The position numbers and the translations under genes are program-made. Of a stretch of 64,000 bases of DNA, positions 12,454 to 25,203 are shown in pieces. Origin of the DNA: Lactuca virosa (lineage: Eukaryota; Streptophyta; Magnoliopsida; Asterales; Asteraceae); NCBI GenBank assembly GCA_928212115.1, contig CAKMRJ010001112.1, positions 401,523,691 to 401,587,690 of the forward strand, read 5' to 3'. The notes under the pieces were generated by a model. The model ran no database searches, was not told the origin of the DNA, and saw only the letters and a list, made by a program, of their open reading frames with translations. Positions within the stretch are counted from its first letter, which is position 1. Every line of letters begins with the position of its first letter.

Positions 12454-15387
12454 ATGTGATGAGAAATGAGTTGCTGCCTTGGCCTTGGCTCGCTTAGGCC
12501 AAGACCGGGTCTTAGCCAAGGATGTAACGTTTCTGTTACATTTTCCGTTACACTTAACGTAGCCGTTTGGTAACGTTAACAGGTCTGTTATAGTAGCCAA
12601 AGCAAAGACCTTATCATGGGATGAGTCTGTTTGAAAATGAGCATGAGTCTCCAATAAAAGTCGAGTTTGTAACTCAAAGTTAGGACTGCAATGAAGGTTT
12701 AGAAACATGATCAATGATCAATTTCACATAAAGATCAATCATAATTCAGTTTTACATACATGGAAATATGATATTTGAAGAAGATGATGCCATGTTCTTG
12801 ATTCCTTTGTCTTCCCGTAATGGTGCCTTGATGATTTCCTGATGGATGGATACATTGAACGATGATGGTGTTTTATAAGGAAGAAGAGTATAACGGAAAA
12901 AACCCTTCAACTCTCCTCCTGATCGTTCATATATTTTGGGCATTAAGTTTATCATTTGCACCTTATGGAAAAGAGATTGGAGCCACACAACTATAGTCCC
13001 TTGAGTTATGGACAATTGTCATATCCATCATACTACAAATATTTAAGTCCTGGGACCTGATATGTCATTATGGCAAACATTATGGTACACAATATAAATG
13101 TACCAAACATATAGGAAGTATTACAAAATAGTCCTAAGGCCATAATAATGTGTAATTTTCCAACATTCTCCCACTTGGCCGAGTGACTATTTGTATACAT
13201 GTTTCATTATTTGGCCAAGATAAGTTCATCATATTTCATATTGATACCAAAAGCAGAAAAGTACAGTCTGACGCATCCATTTCGATACGGGACCCCCACC
13301 AATCATACTATAGTACTTCATATGAAACTTATGATTATTTTATACCAAATGACTTTAAAGTTAAGTGGTAATGCATTACAAATGTCAATATAGAAAGTTA
13401 GTGTGCACAAATTATTAATATAGACATATTGCATATTATGGAGGTATAATAATCAAGTACTTGAATAATTGAACGTAAATGTTCCATTTAAAACATTATG
13501 CTAGAATTACATAATATTAGGTCTAGCTTTAAACCCATATTGACGACATGTTCAAATAATTGGGTGGTAAACCTTTCGTTATCGGATCCGCTAGCATATT
13601 ATCAATGTTGATGTGTTTGATACAAATATTAGTTCCCCCACTTAAACTTAAGTGAACATATACTTTGTATCAAGGTAAAGCCTCATTCCACTGTAATTAT
13701 TGCTAATGGAAAACTTAAAGAGGCAAAATTATAGTAATAAGTTTTCTTTTAATGGCCAGATATGGAAACTATGATCATGAGTCACGTGATTTAATTTCTC
13801 AACAACATTCCATGACACGTTTCATTATCTATGAAAACAAATTTCTCCATCATAATTGATATAGTCGTCAATGTTTATGTATGACTCTCCCCTGATATTG
13901 GCCGACTGATAGCATAAAGATGTATCCCACTAATGACTACTTATCTTTGTGTTTTGCAAAGTTGTAGTCAAAAAAGCATATCACTTATATGTTACAACTT
14001 ATTTCTCTAAACAAGTTCATAATTATTAGTCCCATGAAAATATCATAAAACTTTATTGGCAACTTTCTAGTAATCTAGATCATTATTTGCTTGATAACTC
14101 TTTTGCATGCCAGTAACATAAGGGACATTGGGACATGTAAAAACTTGTGCATAGTTAAGCTTCTAACTATATAATCATGTAGGATTAACTTCATTATACC
14201 TCTATAAACCGAAAAACGTTTAATTATAAGATAAATCAAAGGGAAGAGTTGTTGCATGTTATATCGACTTACTACACACTTGATATATTCCTTTTGGGAC
14301 AATGCTAAAGTCTTTTATCTTGAAGTAACATACAATGCTTCAAAGAGATCTTTCGTATCAAGGTCATATGATAGCAAATGTTTTGTTTAATGCAATATAT
14401 CAATGTTATTACTTGCCAATAAAATGCCATCTATATATAAAACGAGCATGATAAATTTCCTCCCACTCACCTTGAGGTACGTAATTTGATATACTTGGTT
14501 TTAAATGACGTCACTCTTCTTTATAACTTCTTTTAATTTAGATACCATTGTCACAAAGCTTGTTTTAGCCTAAAAAAAATAATTCCTTGAGTTTAAACAC
14601 TAGATGTTCTTACCCCTTATAAATGCAATTGGTTGCTTGGGTTATGTAAACATCATTATATAACTCTTAGGTAAGAAAATTGTTTGACATCTATTTTATG
14701 TAGCTCTACATCCAAACGAAATACATGGGCCATTATGATCCTAAGCAAGTCATTTCGAGAAACGGTTGAGAATGCTTCTTCGTAAGAAACATCCTCCTTT
14801 TGTGAATACTCTTTAATGACCCGATAATTTAGGCTCCTAAACATCATACTTTTCAATGGAATTAAGCTCGTCAATCATGACTTTACTTAATTTAGTCGAT
14901 TGATTACAATTTATTGCATCACTATCTGTGATAGGGTTATTTTCTTTCCCCTTTTCAAGATCGGTCTCATGTAATCATCAACATTTATGGGCCGCTTACA
15001 TCATAAAAATAAGTCTTATATGCTATTTCATGGGTTTTAATGCCAACATCTTGAGAGGAGTCTTTTATGGTGTTTCATTTGCCCCTGCATTTAAATTGTC
15101 CTTTCATGAGGCAAAACTTGAATCTCCTAATAAAGTGCTAATCCGAATGAGCACTTGAATTATAATTAAAGATTCTTTAAGGTCAAAATCCCTTAACTCC
15201 CACTGATTTTGGCATTCTCAAGAAAACTGACATGCTTCATTTCAAGACTTCTGGTACCATGTCACGAAACATAAAATTGGTAGACGTTGGGAGATTTAGG
15301 TTCTCATGCAGCAAGTACTGATACATGTAACAAAAGTAATCAACAATAATAAAAGGCATACATATGATTTATGACAACTTACTTACC
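12454..15387. repeat. Array unit 5
   Basis: Copia LTR at 12692-13165 and reverse-transcriptase remnant at 14656-14874. It is the last unit carrying the central-block variants CAATGG and GTTGGGAG. Confidence 0.93.
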
Positions 15388-18318
15388 ATGTGATGAGAAA
15401 TGAGTTGCTGCCTTGGCCTTGGCTCGCTTAGGCCAAGACCGGGTCTTAGCCAAGGATGTAACGTTTCTGTTACATTTTCCGTTACACTTAACGTAGCCGT
15501 TTGGTAACGTTAACAGGTCTGTTATAGTAGCCAAAGCAAAGACCTTATCATGGGATGAGTCTGTTTGAAAATGAGCATGAGTCTCCAATAAAAGTCGAGT
15601 TTGTAACTCAAAGTTAGGACTGCAATGAAGGTTTAGAAACATGATCAATGATCAATTTCACATAAAGATCAATCATAATTCAGTTTTACATACATGGAAA
15701 TATGATATTTGAAGAAGATGATGCCATGTTCTTGATTCCTTTGTCTTCCCGTAATGGTGCCTTGATGATTTCCTGATGGATGGATACATTGAACGATGAT
15801 GGTGTTTTATAAGGAAGAAGAGTATAACGGAAAAAACCCTTCAACTCTCCTCCTGATCGTTCATATATTTTGGGCATTAAGTTTATCATTTGCACCTTAT
15901 GGAAAAGAGATTGGAGCCACACAACTATAGTCCCTTGAGTTATGGACAATTGTCATATCCATCATACTACAAATATTTAAGTCCTGGGACCTGATATGTC
16001 ATTATGGCAAACATTATGGTACACAATATAAATGTACCAAACATATAGGAAGTATTACAAAATAGTCCTAAGGCCATAATAATGTGTAATTTTCCAACAT
16101 TCTCCCACTTGGCCGAGTGACTATTTGTATACATGTTTCATTATTTGGCCAAGATAAGTTCATCATATTTCATATTGATACCAAAAGCAGAAAAGTACAG
16201 TCTGACGCATCCATTTCGATACGGGACCCCCACCAATCATACTATAGTACTTCATATGAAACTTATGATTATTTTATACCAAATGACTTTAAAGTTAAGT
16301 GGTAATGCATTACAAATGTCAATATAGAAAGTTAGTGTGCACAAATTATTAATATAGACATATTGCATATTATGGAGGTATAATAATCAAGTACTTGAAT
16401 AATTGAACGTAAATGTTCCATTTAAAACATTATGCTAGAATTACATAATATTAGGTCTAGCTTTAAACCCATATTGACGACATGTTCAAATAATTGGGTG
16501 GTAAACCTTTCGTTATCGGATCCGCTAGCATATTATCAATGTTGATGTGTTTGATACAAATATTAGTTCCCCCACTTAAACTTAAGTGAACATATACTTT
16601 GTATCAAGGTAAAGCCTCATTCCACTGTAATTATTGCTAATGGAAAACTTAAAGAGGCAAAATTATAGTAATAAGTTTTCTTTTAATGGCCAGATATGGA
16701 AACTATGATCATGAGTCACGTGATTTAATTTCTCAACAACATTCCATGACACGTTTCATTATCTATGAAAACAAATTTCTCCATCATAATTGATATAGTC
16801 GTCAACGTTTATGTATGACTCTCCCCTGATATTGGCCGACTGATAGCATAAAGATGTATCCCACTAATGACTACTTATCTTTGTGTTTTGCAAAGTTGTA
16901 GTCAAAAAAGCATATCACTTATATGTTACAACTTATTTCTCTAAACAAGTTCATAATTATTAGTCCCATGAAAATATCATAAAACTTTATTGGCAACTTT
17001 CTAGTAATCTAGATCATTATTTGCTTGATAACTCTTTTGCATGCCAGTAACATAAGGGACATTGGGACATGTAAAAACTTGTGCATAGTTAAGCTTCTAA
17101 CTATATAATCATGTAGGATTAACTTCATTATACCTCTATAAACCGAAAAACGTTTAATTATAAGATAAATAAAAGGGAAGAGTTGTTGCATGTTATATCG
17201 ACTTACTACACACTTGATATATTCCTTTTGGGACAATGCTAAAGTCTTTTATCTTGATGTAATATACAATGCTTCAAAGAGATCTTTCGTATCAAGGTCA
17301 TATGATAGCAAATGTTTTGTTTAATGCAATATATCAATGTTATTACTTGCCAATAAAATGCCATCTATATATAAAACGAGCATGATAAATTTCCTCCCAC
17401 TCACCTTGAGGTACGTAATTTGATATACTTGGTTTTAAATGACGTCACTCTTCTTTATAACTTCTTTTAATTTAGATACCATTGTCACAAAGCTTGTTTT
17501 AGCCTAAAAAAAAATTCCTTGAGTTTAAACACTAGATGTTCTTACCCCTTATAAATGCAATTGGTTGCTTGGGTTATGTAAACATCATTATATAACTCTT
17601 AGGTAAGAAAATTGTTTGACATCTATTTTATGTACCTCTACATCCAAACGAAATACATGGGCCATTATGATCCTAAGGAAGTCATTTCGAGAAACGGTTG
17701 AGAATGCTTCTTCGTAAGAAACATCCTCCTTTTGTGAATACTCTTTAATGACCCGATAATTTAGGCTCCTAAACATCATACTTTTCCATGGAATTAAGCT
17801 CGTCAATCATGACTTTACTTAATTTAGTCGATTGATTACAATTTATTGCATCACTATCTGTGATAGGGTTATTTTCTTTCCCCTTTTCAAGATCGGTCTC
17901 ATGTAATCATCAACATTTATGGGCCGCTTACATCATAAAAATAAGTCTTATATGCTATTTCATGGGTTTTAATGCCAACATCTTGAGAGGAGTCTTTTAT
18001 GGTGTTTCATTTGCCCCTGCATTTAAATTGTCCTTTCATGAGGCAAAACTTGAATCTCCTAATAAAGTGCTAATCCGAATGAGCACTTGAATTATAATTA
18101 AAGATTCTTTAAGGTCAAAATCCCTTAACTCCCACTGATTTTGGCATTCTCAAGAAAACTGACATGCTTCATTTCAAGACTTCTGGTACCATGTCACGAA
18201 ACATAAAATTGGTAGACGTTAGGAGATTTAGGTTCTCATGCAGCAAGTACTGATACATGTAACAAAGTAATCAACAATAATAAAAGGCATACATATGATT
18301 TATGACAACTTACTTACC
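15388..18318. repeat. Array unit 6 (diverged, right side)
   Basis: Copia LTR at 15626-16099 and reverse-transcriptase remnant at 17588-17806. It shares TGTACCTC, CTAAGGAAG and CCATGG with unit 7 and CCATGG/TTAGGAG with the partial left unit, so it falls outside the central block. Confidence 0.93.
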
Positions 18319-21252
18319 ATGTGATGAGAAATGAGTTGCTGCCTTGGCCTTGGCTCGCTTAGGCCAAGACCGTGTCTTAGCCAAGGATGTAACGTTTCTG
18401 TTACATTTTCCGTTACACTTAACGTAGCCGTTTGGTAACGTTAACAGGTCTGTTATAGTAGCCAAAGCAAAGACCTTATCATGGGATGAGTCTGTTTGAA
18501 AATGAGCATGAGTCTCCAATAAAAGTCGAGTTTGTAACTCAAAGTTAGGACTGCAATGAAGGTTTAGAAACATGATCAATGATCAATTTCACATAAAGAT
18601 CAATCATAATTCAGTTTTACATACATGGAAATATGATATTTGAAGAAGATGATGCCATGTTCTTGATTCCTTTGTCTTCCCGTAATGGTGCCTTGATGAT
18701 TTCCTGATGGATGGATACATTGAACGATGATGGTGTTTTATAAGGAAGAAGAGTATAACGGAAAAAACCCTTCAACTCTCCTCCTGATCGTTCATATATT
18801 TTGGGCATTAAGTTTATCATTTGCACCTTATGGAAAAGAGATTGGAGCCACACAACTATAGTCCCTTGAGTTATGGACAATTGTCATATCCATCATACTA
18901 CAAATATTTAAGTCCTGGGACCTGATATGTCATTATGCCAAACATTATGGTACACAATATAAATGTACCAAACATATAGGAAGTATTACAAAATAGTCCT
19001 AAGGCCATAATAATGTGTAATTTTCCAACATTCTCCCACTTAGCCGAGTGACTATTTGTATACATGTTTCATTATTTGGCCAAGATAAGTTCATCATATT
19101 TCATATTGATACCAAAAGCAGAAAAGTACAGTCTGACGCATCCATTTCGATACGGGACCCCCACCAATCATACTATGGTACTTCATATGAAACTTATGAT
19201 TATTTTATACCAAATGACTTTAAAGTTAAGTGGTAATGCATTACAAATGTCAATATAGAAAGTTAGTGTGCACAAATTATTAATATAGACATATTGCATA
19301 TTATGGAGGTATAATAATCAAGTACTTGAATAATTGAACGTAAATGTTCCATTTAAAACATTATGCTAGAATTACATAATATTAGGTCTAGCTTTAAACC
19401 CATATTGACGACATGTTCAAATAATTGGGTGGTAAACCTTTCGTTATCGGATCCGCTAGCATATTATCAATGTTGATGTGTTTGATACAAATATTAGTTC
19501 CCCCACTTAAACTTAAGTGAACATATACTTTGTATCAAGGTAAAGCCTCATTCTAATGTAATTATTGCTAATGGAAAACTTAAAGAGGCAAAATTATAGT
19601 AATAAGTTTTCTTTTAATGGCCAGATATGGAAACTATGATCATGAGTCACGTGATTTAATTTCTCAACAACATTCCATGACACGTTTCATTATCTATGAA
19701 AACAAATTTCTCCATCATAATTGATATAGTCGTCAACGTTTATGTATGACTCTCCCCTGATATTGGCCGACTGATAGCATAAAGATGTATCCCACTAATG
19801 ACTACTTATCTTTGTGTTTTGCAAAGTTGTAGTCAAAAAAGCATATCACTTATATGTTACAACTTATTTCTCTAAACAAGTTCATAATTATTAGTCCCAT
19901 GAAAATATCATAAAACTTTATTGGCAACTTTCTAGTAATCTAGATCATTATTTGTTTGATAACTCTTTTGCATGCCAGTAACATAAGGGACATTGGGACA
20001 TGTAAAAACTTGTGCATAGTTAAGCTTCTAACTATATAATCATGTAGGATTAACTTCATTATACCTCTATAAACCGAAAAACGTTTAATTATAAGATAAA
20101 TCAAAGGGAAGAGTTGTTGCATGTTATATCGACTTACTACACACTTGATATATTCCTTTTGGGACAATGCTAAAGTCTTTTATCTTGATGTAATATACAA
20201 TGCTTCAAAGAGATCTTTCATATCAAGGTCATATGATACCAAATGTTTTGTTTAATGCAATATATCAATGTTATTACTTGCCAATAAAATGCCATCTATA
20301 TATAAAACGAGCATGATAAATTTCCTCCCACTCACCTTGAGGTACGTAATTTGATATACTTGGTTTTAAATGAAGTCACTCTTCTTTATAACTTCTTTTA
20401 ATTTAGATACCATTGTCACAAAGCTTGTTTTAGCCTAAAAAAAATAATTCCTTGAGTTTAAACACTAGATGTTCTTACCCCTTATAAATGCAATTGGTTG
20501 CTTGGGTTATGCAAACATCATTATGTAACTCTTAGTTAAGAAAATTGTTTGACATCTATTTTATGTACCTCTACATCCAAACGAAATACATGGGCCATTA
20601 TGATCCTAAGGAAGTCATTTCGAGAAACGGTTGAGAATGCTTCTTCGTAAGAAACATCCTCCTTTTGTGAATACGCTTTAATGACCCGATAATTCAGGCT
20701 CCTAAACATCATACTTTTCCATGGAATTAAGCTCGTCAATCATGACTTTACTTAATTTAGTCGATTGATTACAATTTATTGCATCACTATCTGTGATAGG
20801 GTTATTTTCTTTCCCCTTTTCAAGATCGGTCTCATGTAATCATCAACATTTATGGGCCGCTTACATCATAAAAATAAGTCTTATATGCTATTTCATGGGT
20901 TTTAATGCCAACATCTTGAGAGGAGTCTTTTATGGTGTTTCATTTGCCCCTGCATTTAAATTGTCCTTTCATGAGGCAAAACTTGAATCTCCTAATAAAG
21001 TGTTAATCCGAATGAGCACTTGAATTATAATTAAAGATTCTTTAAGGTCAAAATCCCTTAACTCCCACTGATTTTGGCATTCTCAAGAAAACTGACATGC
21101 TTCATTTCAAGACTTCTGGTACCATGTCACGAAACATAAAATTGGTAGACGTTAGGAGATTTAGGTTCTCATGCAGCAAGTACTGATACATGTAACAAGA
21201 GTAATCAACAATAATAAAAGGCATACATATGATTTATGACAACTTACTTACC
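18319..21252. repeat. Array unit 7 (terminal, most diverged)
   Basis: Copia LTR at 18557-19030 and a shortened reverse-transcriptase remnant at 20536-20739. This rightmost unit carries the most private variants, for example CCGTGTCTT near 18371, ATTATGCCAAAC near 18935 and TTCTAATG near 19552. At 21252 repeat homology ends exactly at the unit junction and unique Copia interior continues. Confidence 0.93.
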
Positions 21253-21313
21253 TGAAGAAGGTCTACAAATGTCTGTATCAAATTCTAAACTTCTTGTAAA
21301 AAAAAATTATTCC

Positions 21314-21377
<64 letters not shown>

Positions 21378-23858
21378 GTATTTATAGAATCTTGAGAAGT
21401 CACGTTACGGTCAAACTTTGTCTTTTACAAGTTATACCATTTTATTTGTGATATGTGGCCTAAGCATTAATGTCACAACATAGACAAAGTCCCCATTTCT
21501 CAATTTCATTTACTTATGTTCTCGTAAATATTAAATGATATTAAAGATTCCATAAAATGGTTATTAAGTTACAATTTATAGAGGTTCCCCTCCAAACAAC
21601 ATAGCCAACAATATGAGAATTGAAACTAATAGTTACATCATCGTATCCAAATTTAAAAGTGATCAAGTTATACATCTTTAAGACTTAAACAATAACCACT
21701 TTCTATAAAATAATAAAGGTGGGTCAACCACTTCTATGTTTAAGTCTTCATCAGTACCAACTTTGTTTGCTCTTCGTTTCCAATCCAACTTTCGGATTGT
21801 ATGGAATCCCTATAATAGATAATTAAAAAAACACATGTCCCATGGAGAGTGATAACCAATCCCTCATGTATTTATAGGGACATTAAGATTAAGCCATTCT
21901 ATCATCCCTTTGTTATGGAAAAATTTGCAATGAGATTTCATTAAGGGTCACTTGTATCCATATTATGGACTTCACTAAAACTATCATTGTCACTTACTTA
22001 ATTTGTACCATTTTTTTAAGTTATATTAAAGTAATTTCATGGGATAACGAATAAGCATATCAGTATACCTATTATAAACACCAAAATAATAGGTCTTATA
22101 GACACCTTACCCAATTTAGCTTCGCTTTGACTAGACCAACAACTGGATATAATGGCGTACAACAATCATACTACGTTACACAAATGTTGTGATCACCTTT
22201 GGGTAGAAATACCATATTTATGTATATTATGCTTGAAATTTCACTACATAAGTCATTATTCAATTAGCCTTTGGGTTCCTTGAATAACAACTCAGACAGT
22301 TGCATAATGTGGTGTTTAATTATCTTCAATATCAAACTTAAGCAACCTTTCTTTGGTCCAGTCACTTAAGTGCAACATAGAAGTTACCACTTATCGTTTA
22401 AAATTATAAACTTATAATTTATAAAATAAGGTTTATAAATAGAGCTCAGTTACAATCTCTCTCTTATAGTGGCAAAGTAACCATAACTAAAATGCCAATC
22501 ACGTTAATTTGATGCCAAACTAAATGTAAACAAATAAAATGGAAAAATACAACTTGACATCATGCCGCCTACAATAAATGACAATTTTACTTTGCAAATT
22601 AGTGGCAAACAAGTAATATATGAATCATCATCCATTATATTTTTTTCTTCATTCATCGTAGATATAAATAATTATGCATTGTATACTCTATATATCTTAA
22701 AAGCACTAAATAATCAGGTAAGCATGTTTTAAAGTCTTGTTGAAGCCTCAACCAAATATATGAAAACACATAATCATTATTAAGATTATACGCGATAATT
22801 TGACAAAAGAGAAAAAAGGCCACTAATGAACCTTATAGATTATCAAGGATTGTGGAATAAGAGAATCCACATTTTCCATCATAATTTGCATAACCAAATT
22901 TAATTATATTCAAGTTTGATGGTATGTTTGGTAAACAATTAACCACAAAGAAAATTACTAATATATCAAGTAGAAGCTATACTTATTTAAAATTCGCTAT
23001 TAACATTGAATTTAAAGAAATCCTTCATTGTGATGATATGTTAAAATTCTAATGAGTTAATTACTTAAGCGGTGGGAAAAATATGGCAAAACGTGATTCC
23101 TTTATGGTTCTCACTTCAAAACCCATTAGACTCCACTTATCATTTTCATAAACATCGAATCTAGTAGTTTCTTTTTGGATCGATTTTATTAAGAAATTAA
23201 TAATAATAAACCATGAATATCGATTTTTGAATTTAAAAGTTTCAATATTAATCATGAACCAGTAAATCGGAAATAAAATGACTTTGAAATCTAACGATTA
23301 TCATATGATTTTAAACTGTACTATTAGAAATTTAGAAGCCAAAACCAAAACGAATATTCGTTTAAAATTACAATGGGTCTTTTGAGATAAATTATTCATT
23401 AATAAAGTAATAACCCTAAAGATGTCAGATAACAAAAGAAAAGAAATACTCTCTTATGAAAGCTTTCTTGAAACCACAAGTTCCAGAAAGGAACATGAAT
23501 TTAAAATATATATTTGTTCATTTTAGTGAACGTATTGAGGCTTTTTTTTCTTTTTTTTTATCCTCTAAATATAACTAAGTTGGAAAAAAAAAAACTTTAA
23601 TTCTATCAGAAATCAATTTGAGAAAAGCGTATGGAAGAGTTTACTTCTTGCCAGTGATTTTTACACGAAACACATGATTCTTTTAGTAATCACAGTTTCG
23701 AAAGCATTTTGTTTCTAATAATTAAATCCCCATTCATTATCTTGTAATACCATATATTCAAAATTTGGGGCTGAGATTTTAGGGTTCGTATGAACCAATT
23801 TATCATGAATCAAACAATAAAACTGAAATCAGGGCATAAAAAACTTAATTAAAACCAT
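21253..23858 (-). mobile_element. Unique 5' interior of the Copia element, no recognisable coding
   Basis: This 2.6-kb AT-rich stretch lies between the array edge and the primer-binding site, where gag, protease and integrase should be. I could not recognise a zinc knuckle, a protease DSG or an integrase motif in any frame. It holds a long TA microsatellite (about 21319-21376) and poly-A/T runs (23540-23600). It is either strongly decayed or part of a non-autonomous element. Confidence 0.6.
21319..21376. repeat. TA microsatellite
   Basis: An uninterrupted run of alternating TA of about 58 bp inside the Copia interior, just outside the array edge. Confidence 0.95.
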
Positions 23859-23870
23859 GCTCTGATACCA
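23859..23870 (-). other. Primer-binding site, tRNA-iMet type
   Basis: The minus strand reads TGGTATCAGAGC two bases after the LTR end. This is the usual plant Copia priming site complementary to the initiator-methionine tRNA 3' end. It fixes the 5' end of the element. Confidence 0.93.
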
Positions 23871-23872
23871 AA

Positions 23873-24362
23873 TGAAGGTTTAGAAACATGATCAATGATC
23901 AATTTCACATAAAGATCAATCATAATTCAGTTTTACTTACATGGAAATATGATCTTTGAAGAAGATGATGCCATGTTCTTGATTCCTTTGTCTTCCCGGT
24001 GCCTTGATGATTTCCTGATGGATGGATACATTGAACGATGATGGTGTTTTATAAGGAAGAAGAGTATAACGGAAAAAACCCTTGAACTCTCCTCCTGATC
24101 GTTCATATATTTTGTGATCGTTCATATATTTTTTGGGCATTAAGTTTATCATTTGCACCTTATGGAAAAGAGATTGGAACCACACAACTATAGTCCCTTA
24201 AGTTATGGACAATTGTCATATCCATCATACTACAAATATTTAAGTCCTGGGACCTGATATGTCATTATGGCAAACATTATGGTACACAATATAAATGTAC
24301 CAAACATATAGGAAGTATTACAAAATAGTCCTAAGGCCATAATAATGTGTAATTTTCCAACA
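23873..24362 (-). repeat. Copia 5' LTR (490 bp)
   Basis: On the minus strand it begins TGTTGGAAAATTAC and ends AAACCTTCA. It matches the LTR found in every array unit, but carries a 22-bp duplication around TGATCGTTCATATATTTT (near 24115-24136) and a 6-bp deletion near 23998. These account for its 490 bp against 474 bp. Confidence 0.92.
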
Positions 24363-24554
24363 TGCAAGTCCAACAGAGAATGAAGAGAGAATGCAAGGTT
24401 GAACACCTCCAACAGTTAAGAATTCCAAGAGCTTAATGAGGAAGGCATAGAAGTTACGGTTATAGCTTAGGATGGAAAAGTGACTTACGAGATCATTACC
24501 CAGCCCTGTTTTGTGGATGATTCTGGGACGTAATCATCCTAAGGTGGAGATAAT
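24363..24554 (+). mobile_element. 3' interior end of a Gypsy element
   Basis: The stretch ends GGGACGTAATCATCC, AAGGTGGAGATAAT directly before a TGTAACACCC LTR start. That is the usual wording of the 3' untranslated end and polypurine-like tract of plant chromovirus Gypsy elements. No open frame is left. The Copia element inserted into or next to it, since the TGCAA duplication is at its left edge. Confidence 0.65.
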
Positions 24555-24805
24555 TGTAACACCCACAAATTCGGGCTATACATTTAAGATATAGTAGATA
24601 ATCTTAGCTAAATATTTAGTGGTTGTAATGACTATTTCGTGGATATAAGGAGAACTTTAATCCAACTTCTTATGAAGAAGTTATGCTTCATCGAAGTTTC
24701 GCGATCAAATCGACACAGTTATGTATGTCATAAAAAGTGAATTAGAGATTGGTTGCTTCTAAGCCTAATTAATCTTAACGAAAGTCGTAGTAATCGTAAA
24801 ATCAA

Positions 24806-25203
24806 GAGCAAATTATACGAATGGTCCTTATGGTTTGGGGTAATTTGCACGTTTGGTCCCTAACTTATTTTTTTAACTCGGAAAGTCCTTACTGTTTGTT
24901 TTTGTTACGCGCTTGGTCCCTACTATTTGTTTTTGTTACGCGCTTGGTCCCTGTCTTACCTAAAAAATATTATTATTTAAATAGAGAAAATGGTGGGGTA
25001 GGTAAGGTAAGCTGAGGGGGTGGGTTGGGGTGTGTTTATTTAAATAAGTTAAAAAAATCAAGAGCAAAATAGTCTTTTTAGGTAAGACAGGGACCAAACG
25101 CGTAACAAAAACAAACTGTAGGGACCTTTCGAGTTAAAAAATAAGTTAGGGACCAAACGCGCAAATTACCCTAAATTATAGGGACCATTCGTGTAATTTA
25201 CTC
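24806..25203. mobile_element. Mutator-like MITE with 9-bp target duplication
   Basis: The left arm (from 24806) and right arm (to 25203) are long inverted repeats built around the phrase GTTTGGTCCCTAACTTA. The left arm starts GAGCAAATTATACGAATGG and the reverse complement of the right arm starts GAGTAAATTACACGAATGG. The arms run about 125-160 bp. TAAAATCAA occurs at 24797-24805 and 25204-25212, a perfect 9-bp duplication as expected for Mutator-like elements. The spacer is G-rich on the plus strand. The left arm has an internal copy of its own segment (about 24895-24951). It has no coding capacity. Confidence 0.9.

Larger units (their letters stand above)
1..21252. repeat. Tandem macrosatellite array, 2.93-kb unit, retrotransposon-derived
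   Basis: Seven complete head-to-tail units and one partial unit are visible, and the array runs off the left edge of the window. Taking the junction after CTTACC as the boundary, the units are 721-3652, 3653-6586, 6587-9519, 9520-12453, 12454-15387, 15388-18318 and 18319-21252 (2931-2934 bp), preceded by 1-720. Each unit, read left to right, holds a 128-bp Tat LTR fragment, 110 bp of flanking DNA ending in TGCAA, a 474-bp Copia LTR, its polypurine tract, and about 2.2 kb of Copia interior coding on the minus strand. Units differ by few substitutions and 1-3 bp indels. Short open frames in the units are in decayed element sequence and are not considered genes. Confidence 0.97.
18557..24362 (-). 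mobile_element. Full-length Copia LTR retrotransposon outline
   Basis: Read on the minus strand, this is a complete Copia layout of 5806 bp. It has the 5' LTR (23873-24362), primer-binding site (23859-23870), about 4.8 kb of interior, polypurine tract (19031-19044) and 3' LTR (18557-19030). The 5-bp TGCAA at 18552-18556 and again at 24363-24367 is the expected target-site duplication. The two LTRs differ by about six substitutions and two indels by eye. The interior is coding-dead: only the integrase tail and reverse transcriptase are recognisable, in the part shared with the array. No gag or protease was recognised at 21253-23858. Confidence 0.88.

Noticed and set aside
1..21252. CRISPR-like or integron-like array
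   Set aside because: Units are 2.9 kb and nearly identical throughout, with no variable spacers; the content is plant retrotransposon.
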